The translations under genes were made by a program, and so were the position numbers. 64,000 nt of DNA from the NCBI GenBank assembly GCA_947626145.1, contig CANQRB010000002.1:340465-404464 (forward strand). Reading direction: 5' to 3'. Of the stretch, positions 58,273 to 64,000 are shown one piece after another. The notes below the pieces were generated by a model that worked only from the letters and a program-made list of their open reading frames with translations, ran no database searches and was not told the origin of the DNA. This stretch comes from an uncultured Clostridia bacterium. Lineage in GTDB: Bacteria; Bacillota; Clostridia; UMGS1883. How positions within the stretch are numbered: position 1 is the stretch's first letter; the number at the start of each line of letters is the position of its first letter.

Positions 58273-58761
58273 ATGAAGTTCAATCCCATATCCATCAACC
58301 CGCAGGAGGCGCAGTTCCTTGAGACCAGAAAGTTTCAGGTCAACGAGATATGCCGCATTTTCCGTGTTCCTCCCCATATGATAGCCGACCTTGAAAAGTC
58401 CAGCTTCAACAACATCGAACAGCAGTCATTGGATTTCGTGACAAACACCATACGTCCCTGGCTGGTGCGGATAGAGCAGACGGCCTTTCAGCAGCTTCTG
58501 ACTGAGGCCGAGAGGGAAAAATACTTCGTCAGGTTCAATGTTGACGGCCTGCTCCGGGGCGATTTCCAGTCCCGGATGAACGGCTACGCGATAGGCATAC
58601 AGAACGGCTTCATGTCGCCAAACGATGTGCGGGAGCTGGAGGACATGAACCGTATCCCGGAGGAGCTTGGCGGCGACCGATACCTCTGCAACGGCAACAT
58701 GATAGACATAGGCAGCGCGGGAAAGACCGCGCAGACGGAAGGAAGTGATAACACTGAATAG
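58273..58761 (+). CDS. HK97-type portal protein, 3' exon
   Basis: This exon encodes the last 162 residues: 'MKFNPISINPQEAQFLETRK', 'FQVNEICRIFRVPPHMIADL', 'NIEQQSLDFVTNTIRPWLVR', and a C terminus ending 'TEGSDNTE'. It holds the portal clip and wing region and is read only after intron removal. It overlaps the start of the protease gene by 17 bp in another frame. The ATG at 58273 has no ribosome-binding site, so it is unlikely to be translated alone. Confidence 0.92.
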   Translation: MKFNPISINPQEAQFLETRKFQVNEICRIFRVPPHMIADLEKSSFNNIEQQSLDFVTNTIRPWLVRIEQTAFQQLLTEAEREKYFVRFNVDGLLRGDFQSRMNGYAIGIQNGFMSPNDVRELEDMNRIPEELGGDRYLCNGNMIDIGSAGKTAQTEGSDNTE

Positions 58762-59470
58762 ATTTTGGAAGTTTAAAGACGTCAAAAATATGAACAGTGA
58801 CGGGAGTGAAAGCACGGAAAACGTGCTTTTTTTAAATGGCGTTATCGCCGAGGAGTCGTGGTACAGCGACGACGTCACGCCTAAGATGTTCAAGGACGAG
58901 CTGGCCTCGCATCCGGGGGATCTGACCGTGTGGATAAACTCACCGGGCGGGGACTGCTTCGCCGCGGCGGAGATATATACCGCCCTCAAGGAGCATAAGG
59001 GGAGAATCACAGTCAGGATAGAATCGCTGGCGGCAAGCGCGGCCAGCGTCATCGCAATGGCCGGGGACATGGTGGAAATGTCGCCCACGGCCATGCTTAT
59101 GATACACAACCCGTCGATGCTGCTCTACGGCGAGGCGTCGGAGCTTGAACAGGGCATCGACTTCCTCAGCGAGGTTAAGGAGTCCATCATAAACGCATAC
59201 GAGCTCAAGACCGGCCTGTCCCGGAGCAGGATATCCCACCTTATGGACGCGGAGACATGGATGAACGCCCGCTCGGCCCACGACCTGGGCTTCTGCGACC
59301 GTGTTTTGTACACGGAGGGCGAAAAAGGCTGCGACGAGGCTATGGTCTATGACAAAAACGTCATGGTCACCAACACTATCGCGGCCATGCGCAAAAAGCT
59401 CAAGCCTATTAAAAGGAAAGACGGAGTTGACGCGGCGCAGTATGAGAAGCGCCTGGAATTACTTAAATGA
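58745..59470 (+). CDS. ClpP-type head maturation protease
   Basis: The protein has 241 residues. The ClpP fold shows 'LTVWINSPGGDCFAAAEIYT', the serine nucleophile region 'SLAASAASVIAMAGD' and the histidine in 'AMLMIHNPSMLLYGEASEL'. It cleaves the capsid delta domain and scaffold during prohead maturation. The start is taken as GTG 58745, giving the usual 'NRFWKF' N terminus; a later ATG at 58790 lacks a site. It lies between portal and major capsid, the standard order. Confidence 0.93.
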   Translation: MITLNRFWKFKDVKNMNSDGSESTENVLFLNGVIAEESWYSDDVTPKMFKDELASHPGDLTVWINSPGGDCFAAAEIYTALKEHKGRITVRIESLAASAASVIAMAGDMVEMSPTAMLMIHNPSMLLYGEASELEQGIDFLSEVKESIINAYELKTGLSRSRISHLMDAETWMNARSAHDLGFCDRVLYTEGEKGCDEAMVYDKNVMVTNTIAAMRKKLKPIKRKDGVDAAQYEKRLELLK

Positions 59471-59493
59471 ATTTTAAGGGAGGAATTTAATTA

Positions 59494-60678
59494 ATGAGCA
59501 AGATCACAGAATTAAGGCGCCGGAGGGCCGACCTCTGGGAAAATACAAAGAAGTTCCTTGACGACGCAAAGCGCGAGGACGGGGTTTTGTCGGCGGAGGA
59601 CGTGGCCTCCTATGAGAAAATGGAGGCGGACATAGTCGCGCTGGGAAAGGAGATAGACATCCTTGAGCGCCGGGCCGAGCTTGAGAAGCAGCTCAACGCA
59701 CCCGTGTCCGAGCCCGTCCTTGGAAAGCCCGACGGTGGGAAGGAGCCAAAGACCGGAAGGGCCGGCGATGAGTACAAAAAGGCGTTCTGGGCCGCCATGC
59801 GGAACAAGCACTCGTACTCCGCCTACGACGCTCTACAGATAGGCACCGACTCCGAGGGCGGATACCTTGTGCCGGACGAATTTGAAAGCACACTGGTAGA
59901 CAAGCTGACCGATGAAAACTTCATGCGCTCCATATCCACGGTGATTACCAGCGCCAGCGGGGACAAAAAGATACCCGTGGTGGCCTCTCACGGGGCGGCG
60001 AGCTGGACCGATGAGGAGGCGGAATATACCGAGAGCGACGACGCCTTCGGCAGCGTTACCCTCGGAGCGCATAAGCTCTCCACCATCATCAAGGTGTCGG
60101 AGGAGCTTTTGAACGACTCCGCTTTCAACATCGAGACATATATCGCTCAGGAGTTCGCCCGCCGTATGGCTGCGGCTGAGGAGGCGGCCTTCCTTAACGG
60201 CGATGGGACGGGCAAGCCCACGGGCGTGCTTAAGAGCGCGGAAACAGGCGTGGTGACCGCCAGCGGCAGCGCCTTGACCGCCGATGAGATCATCGACCTT
60301 TACCACAGTCTGAGAGCGCCGTACCGTAAAAACGCAAGGTTTATCGTCAACGATTCCACGATCAAGGCGATCAGAAAGCTCAAGGACGGCAACGGCCAAT
60401 ATATGTGGCAGCCCGGACTTCAGGCGGGCCAGCCCGACACCATCCTCAACCGACCCGTCCATACATCGGTGTATATGCCTGAGCTGAAGGCCGGAAGGAG
60501 GGTCATGCTGTTCGGCGACCTGTCATACTACTGGATAGCCGACAGAGAGGGACGCTCGTTCCAGCGGCTCAACGAGCTGTTTGCCAAGAACGGTCAGATA
60601 GGCTTCCGGGTATATCAGCGAGTGGACGGCAAGCTCATACTGCCGGAGGCGGTCAAGGCCATGAAAACGGGTGAATGA
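59494..60678 (+). CDS. HK97-family major capsid protein
   Basis: The protein has 394 residues. The N-terminal 100 residues are a coiled-coil delta domain ('MSKITELRRRRADLWENTKK', 'EIDILERRAELEKQL') removed by the protease, followed by the HK97 fold ('SEGGYLVPDEFESTLVDKLT', 'KLSTIIKVSEELLNDSAFNI', 'AAAEEAAFLNGDGTGKPTGV', 'MLFGDLSYYWIADREG'). It builds the icosahedral shell. GGGAGG precedes the start. Confidence 0.96.
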   Translation: MSKITELRRRRADLWENTKKFLDDAKREDGVLSAEDVASYEKMEADIVALGKEIDILERRAELEKQLNAPVSEPVLGKPDGGKEPKTGRAGDEYKKAFWAAMRNKHSYSAYDALQIGTDSEGGYLVPDEFESTLVDKLTDENFMRSISTVITSASGDKKIPVVASHGAASWTDEEAEYTESDDAFGSVTLGAHKLSTIIKVSEELLNDSAFNIETYIAQEFARRMAAAEEAAFLNGDGTGKPTGVLKSAETGVVTASGSALTADEIIDLYHSLRAPYRKNARFIVNDSTIKAIRKLKDGNGQYMWQPGLQAGQPDTILNRPVHTSVYMPELKAGRRVMLFGDLSYYWIADREGRSFQRLNELFAKNGQIGFRVYQRVDGKLILPEAVKAMKTGE

Positions 60679-60680
60679 TG

Positions 60681-60854
60681 ATGAAAATTAAGATACTGAC
60701 ATCCTGCGCCGGCCTTGATTTCAGCTACGCCGCGGGAGAGACCGTGGACGCTCCGGCCGGGATCGGGAAGGACCTGATAAAGGCGGGCTTTGCCGAGGAG
60801 GTGAAGCCCACTCCCAAAAAGGGCAAGGGTGGTGCCGATGCTGACGCTGGATGA
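60681..60854 (+). CDS. Small capsid-associated phage protein
   Basis: The protein has 57 residues ('MKIKILTSCAGLDFSYAAGE', then a helix and a KPTPKKGKGG tail). It fits the short post-capsid proteins of HK97-type phages that often begin with a beta hairpin and bear a 'G.....AG.A' pattern. ATGs at 60675 and 60678 are alternative starts. It overlaps the connector gene by 17 bp. Confidence 0.7.
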   Translation: MKIKILTSCAGLDFSYAAGETVDAPAGIGKDLIKAGFAEEVKPTPKKGKGGADADAG

Positions 60855-61101
60855 GGTCAAGCAGTACCTCCGTCTGGACAGCGACGCCGAGGACGATTAT
60901 CTGAATATCCTTTTGATACTCGCGAGAGAGATGTGTGAGAATTTCACCCGTCTGGTCATGCCGTCCCCTCTCCCCGAAAGCTACCGTCAGGCCATGCTGG
61001 TCTGCATAGGGTACTTTTTTGAGAAACGTGACGGCTCTAAAGAGGGTATGCCGAAAATATTTTACACGCTCCTTCAGCCGTACCGAAAGGCGGCGTTTTA
61101 A
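60838..61101 (+). CDS. Head-tail connector protein (gp6-like)
   Basis: The protein has 87 residues, with 'MLTLDEVKQYLRLDSDAEDD' and 'YLNILLILAREMCENFTRLV' typical of HK97 gp6/DNA-packaging connectors, and 'KIFYTLLQPYRKAAF' at the end. It forms the ring under the portal. The ATG at 60838 matches family starts; a GTG at 60829 is less likely. It is followed directly by the head closure gene. Confidence 0.9.
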   Translation: MLTLDEVKQYLRLDSDAEDDYLNILLILAREMCENFTRLVMPSPLPESYRQAMLVCIGYFFEKRDGSKEGMPKIFYTLLQPYRKAAF

Positions 61102-61440
61102 ATGGATTTTTCAAAGATGCGCCATAGGATAACCTTTCTGCGTCCTACCGGGGCGGTGAAGAACACCATGAGCGAGAACGTGCCCGAATACGCCGAGGTG
61201 ATGACGGTGTGGGCCTTTGTCGCACCGAGAACCGGGCGGGAGTACGACGAAGCTCAGAAGCTCCGGGCGGAGACCACATACAACGTCCTCACCCGGTACT
61301 TTCCGGATATAACCACCGATATGCGGATAGCCTTCCGCGGCCGGACGCTTAAGATCGAGTCCGTTCTGAATGTTGACGGGAGGAACGAGCGGCTTCAAAT
61401 CGTGGCGAGCGAGGTGGATACAAATGGCAAAGGAAATTGA
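61102..61440 (+). CDS. Head closure (head-tail joining) protein
   Basis: The protein has 112 residues: 'MDFSKMRHRITFLRPTGAVK', 'VWAFVAPRTGREYDEAQKLR', 'RYFPDITTDMRIAFRGRTLK', 'RNERLQIVASEVD', as in SPP1 gp16/PF05521 proteins. It closes the connector after packaging. It abuts the previous stop and overlaps the next gene by 17 bp. Confidence 0.93.
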   Translation: MDFSKMRHRITFLRPTGAVKNTMSENVPEYAEVMTVWAFVAPRTGREYDEAQKLRAETTYNVLTRYFPDITTDMRIAFRGRTLKIESVLNVDGRNERLQIVASEVDTNGKGN

Positions 61441-61891
61441 GGTTTTTGGCTTTGAGGAACTGGAGAAAGCGTTCCTTAGGTGTGAGAAGCGTTACCCCAA
61501 CGAGGCGGACGCGCTGCTCATGGCGGCGGGACAGGCGGTCAACAAAAAGGTCAAGTCCCTCACTCCCGTCAGGACGGGAAAGCTGAGGAACTCATGGCGG
61601 CTAAAAAAGGTAAAGCTGTACAAGGCCGGAAAGGTGCGGGTAGTGCGGGAGCAGAGTGCCGCTCCCCACGGCCACCTTATCGAGCTGGGCCATGAGGTGG
61701 TCCGTGGCGGCAGGTCGCGGGAAAACGGGCGCAGGCTCAACCGCGTCCAGCGCAGCGTCAGGGGCATAAGCTCCGGCGGGCGCGTCGAGGGCCGGCATAT
61801 GCTTGAGCGGTCTTTGTCGGAGGCAAACGGCTCCTTTAAGGGAAACGTGGAGAAAATGCTCGACAGCTTAACGGGTGATCTGAGGACATGA
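61424..61891 (+). CDS. HK97 gp10-like tail-completion protein
   Basis: The protein has 155 residues, with 'FGFEELEKAFLRCEKRYPNE', 'VKSLTPVRTGKLRNSWRLKK' and 'APHGHLIELGHEVVRGG' typical of the gp10 family in the head-tail junction. The ATG at 61424 lies inside the previous gene after GAGGTGG. It overlaps the next start by 4 bp. Confidence 0.9.
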   Translation: MAKEIEVFGFEELEKAFLRCEKRYPNEADALLMAAGQAVNKKVKSLTPVRTGKLRNSWRLKKVKLYKAGKVRVVREQSAAPHGHLIELGHEVVRGGRSRENGRRLNRVQRSVRGISSGGRVEGRHMLERSLSEANGSFKGNVEKMLDSLTGDLRT

Positions 61892-62316
61892 TAACTGAAA
61901 AGGATATACAGACAAGGATAGCCGAGGTATTGACAGAGGCGGGCTTTAACGTCGTCGCGTCCGAGGTGGACGAGGGCTTTCAAAAGCCCGCCGTGTTCGT
62001 CAGCGTGTTTCCCGCGTCCGCCGAGCTTACGACTCACGGCGTGGCGGTGGAGCAGGTGACGGACAGCGTGGAGCTGAAATACATATCCTCCGTGGAGACT
62101 GTGGAGGACTGCGTGGAGGTCACGCGCAAGTTTAAAAAGCTGTTTCTGTATGAGCCTCTCGGTATTCAGGACCGAAGGATCACGGTTCAGCGAATGGAGT
62201 TCGAGGTCGAGGGGGCGGTACTGTACGCCTACTTCGATCTTTCATTTATACAACAGATAGACTCGGACGAAGAGTACGAGCCTATGGAGATATTAAACTT
62301 GGAGGGAGGAATTTAA
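61888..62316 (+). CDS. Phage tail terminator protein
   Basis: The protein has 142 residues: 'MITEKDIQTRIAEVLTEAGF', 'GFQKPAVFVSVFPASAELTT', 'DDRRITVQRMEFEVEGAVL'-type C-terminal half (residues about 90-115). The position between gp10-like and sheath genes and the size fit tail terminators of contractile-tailed Firmicutes phages. It caps the tail tube for joining to the head. Confidence 0.82.
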   Translation: MITEKDIQTRIAEVLTEAGFNVVASEVDEGFQKPAVFVSVFPASAELTTHGVAVEQVTDSVELKYISSVETVEDCVEVTRKFKKLFLYEPLGIQDRRITVQRMEFEVEGAVLYAYFDLSFIQQIDSDEEYEPMEILNLEGGI

Positions 62317-62319
62317 CAC

Positions 62320-63390
62320 ATGGGCTTACCTGAGATAATCATTGAATTTAAGGCAAAGGCCGAGACAGCCATAGCCAGAAGCGAGAACGGCATCGTGGCG
62401 GTGATCCTTGAGGACACGACCAAATCCGGCGATGAGTTTGCAAGCTACAGGTATAACTTTGAAGCGGATATTGTAAAGGCTCATTGGACGACAAAAAATC
62501 TTGACTATCTGAACAAGGTGTTCATGGGAACGCCGCACAGGGTGATCGTTGAGCGCGTTGCGTCGGGCGCGGAATACGAAACCGCGCTGGCAAGGCTTAA
62601 AAACAAGGCATGGAACTGGCTGTGCATACCCGGTATCGCGGACGAGAATGTCGGCATGGTGAAAGACTGGATAATCGCGCAGAGGGCGGCAAAAAAGACG
62701 TTTAAAGCCGTTCTGCCATCCGGCGAAACGGCAAACAAATTCAACAACGAGGGCATTGTTGAGTTTGCCACCGCCGGCATAAAGGTCGGCACGAAATCGT
62801 ACACGACAGCGGAATACTGCGCGAGAATAGCGGGTCTCCTTGCGGGACTGCCGCTTACCGAGAGCGCGACGTATCAAGTCCTCGCCGAAGTTGACAGCAT
62901 AACGGAAAGCACCACTCCCGACGCGGACATAGACGCGGGCAAATTTATCCTTATTGACGACGGAGAAAAAATTAAGGTCGGCAGAGGGATCAATTCGCTT
63001 GCGACACTTTCCGGGGACAAGACCGAGGACATGAAAAAGATAAAGATCATAGATGGAATGGACCTGATGCGCGACGACATCCGCGCGGCCTTCGAGAACA
63101 ACTACATAGGCATAAACAACAGCTACGACAACAAGGTAATGTTTGTGGCCGCCATCAATCAGTATTTCGACGGGCTTGTAAATCAGGGCGTTCTGTACGG
63201 CGAGGGCCCAAACGAGGCGGACATAGACGTGACGGCGCAGAGGGACTGGCTGGCGCAAAAATATGACATCTCCGAGTATTCGGAGGATCAGATAAGGAAA
63301 GCCAAGACCGGAAGCTTCGTGTTCGTGGCAGCCGACGTCACCTTCTGCGACGCCATCGAGGACCTGCGCTTCGGCATCAGCATGAATTAA
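62320..63390 (+). CDS. Contractile tail sheath protein
   Basis: The protein has 356 residues: 'MGLPEIIIEFKAKAETAIAR', 'GIVAVILEDTT', 'WLCIPGIADENVGMVKDWII', 'AEYCARIAGLLAGLPLTESA', 'VGRGINSLATLSGDKTEDMK', 'IIDGMDLMRDDIRAAFENNY'. The last segments are the conserved C-terminal sheath domain (XkdK-like). It contracts to drive the tube through the host wall, so this is a myovirus-type phage. GGAGGGAGG precedes the start. Confidence 0.93.
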   Translation: MGLPEIIIEFKAKAETAIARSENGIVAVILEDTTKSGDEFASYRYNFEADIVKAHWTTKNLDYLNKVFMGTPHRVIVERVASGAEYETALARLKNKAWNWLCIPGIADENVGMVKDWIIAQRAAKKTFKAVLPSGETANKFNNEGIVEFATAGIKVGTKSYTTAEYCARIAGLLAGLPLTESATYQVLAEVDSITESTTPDADIDAGKFILIDDGEKIKVGRGINSLATLSGDKTEDMKKIKIIDGMDLMRDDIRAAFENNYIGINNSYDNKVMFVAAINQYFDGLVNQGVLYGEGPNEADIDVTAQRDWLAQKYDISEYSEDQIRKAKTGSFVFVAADVTFCDAIEDLRFGISMN

Positions 63391-63405
63391 GGAGGGAGGA
63401 AGAAT

Positions 63406-63852
63406 ATGGCGGAAAGACGAATGCCCGCCGTGGGCAAGGTCATATCCGGCACCCACGGGTACTTCTGGTGGAACGGCAGCATTTGCTATGAGATAACGTC
63501 CTTTGAGGCGAAGCTCTCCACCAATCGCGAGACCATAAACTTCGCCGGACAGATGTGGGACGACTCCAAGCTGATGGGCGTGTCCGGCACATGGACGGCG
63601 AAGATAAAGAAAATATACTCACGGGGAAAGGTGTACGCGGAAAAGCTGGCCGCCGGGGTGGACGAAAGGCTGACCCTTATCTCCAAGCTGGAGGACCCGG
63701 ACAACGGCGGGACGGAGCGCATACAGCTCACCTCCTGCTGGCTGGACGAGCTGACCCTTCAGCAGTTCGAGCATGGCAGCATAACCGAGGACGAGTTCTC
63801 CGGCGGCTTTACCGGATTTAAGTATCTTGACACAATAGACGACCCCTGTTGA
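63406..63852 (+). CDS. Phage tail tube protein (XkdM-like)
   Basis: The protein has 148 residues, including 'MPAVGKVISGTHGYFWWNGS', 'EAKLSTNRETINFAGQMWDD', 'MGVSGTWTAKIKKIYSRG' and 'DEFSGGFTGFKYLDTIDDP'. These match XkdM/PBSX-type tube proteins, which polymerise inside the sheath. GGAGGGAGG precedes the start. Sheath then tube is the standard order. Confidence 0.93.
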   Translation: MAERRMPAVGKVISGTHGYFWWNGSICYEITSFEAKLSTNRETINFAGQMWDDSKLMGVSGTWTAKIKKIYSRGKVYAEKLAAGVDERLTLISKLEDPDNGGTERIQLTSCWLDELTLQQFEHGSITEDEFSGGFTGFKYLDTIDDPC

Positions 63853-63894
63853 CGGCTTAAAACTTAATTTAATTTTTGAAAGGATGATACACAT

Positions 63895-64000
63895 ATGAGC
63901 AACAAGACGAAGATGACGCTGGCGGAGCTTATGCGGCGCAAGGAGCAGATGCTGGCGGCTAAAAAGACCAAAAAGACCCGCGACCTCTACGTCTCCTCCA
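63895..64000 (+). CDS. Tail assembly chaperone (XkdN-like), cut by the window end
   Basis: Only the first 35 residues are visible: MSNKTKMTLAELMRRKEQML, then a lysine-rich stretch 'AAKKTKKTRDLYVSS'. Position after the tube gene and the N-terminal pattern fit XkdN-type chaperones, which in many phages use a translational frameshift. AAAGGATGAT precedes the start. Confidence 0.7.
   Translation, partial: MSNKTKMTLAELMRRKEQMLAAKKTKKTRDLYVSS

Overview
The window reads as Gram-positive, anaerobic Firmicutes DNA of the class Clostridia, plausibly an Oscillospirales-type gut lineage. The grounds are an FMN riboswitch in front of a RibU-type ECF transporter gene, SLH-domain wall proteins, an AgrC/AgrA-like pair, a FeoA-FeoA-FeoB operon with its cysteine-rich partner, and strong AGGAGG ribosome-binding sites. 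No rRNA, tRNA or CRISPR array was seen.

Chromosome, 1-29.1 kb. Riboflavin uptake (riboswitch and ribU) is followed by a probable invertible promoter next to a 1236-residue secreted protein. In the orientation present here its promoter points away from that gene. Next come an Lrp-type regulator with an aminotransferase, three tandem SLH proteins (two with a C-terminal parvulin-like domain, one with a CAP domain), a secreted GLUG/CotH protein, a LytTR response regulator with a GHKL kinase, tgt with an RluA-family pseudouridine synthase and a PF06541-type membrane protein, the feo operon with two dyad operators, and a sigma factor fused to a C-terminal region of about 860 residues. A palindromic repeat and a long structured leader with its own terminator then precede a short BspA-like leucine-rich-repeat gene that appears cut off at the prophage border.

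Prophage, about 29.1 kb to the window end (right end not reached). Lysogeny genes (ImmA/IrrE peptidase and XRE repressor, minus strand) face an early region across two convergent sigma-A-type promoters. The early and replication module holds sigma-like regulators, a DUF2800 nuclease, a DUF2815 protein, a family-A DNA polymerase with an intein, a primase/DUF3987 protein, a candidate origin, a VRR-NUC nuclease and an SNF2-type helicase. An accessory stretch follows: HNH nuclease, an autonomous Rpn-family gene, ParB-methyltransferase, PAPS-reductase-like protein, radical SAM enzyme, and a SAM synthetase broken by a 281-bp inverted-repeat element. Packaging and head genes come next: small terminase, large terminase with a class 3 intein in its P-loop, portal gene split by a group II intron, ClpP-type protease, HK97 capsid and connectors. 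The last genes are a tail sheath and tail tube, so the phage has a contractile tail.

Three self-splicing elements sit in three essential phage genes (polymerase, terminase, portal). Five near-identical dyad-plus-promoter units drive small orphan genes; the dyad lies either 16-17 or 26 bp from the -35 box, one DNA helical turn apart, which suggests a prophage activator regulon. These units and the invertible promoter are the least explained features of the window.
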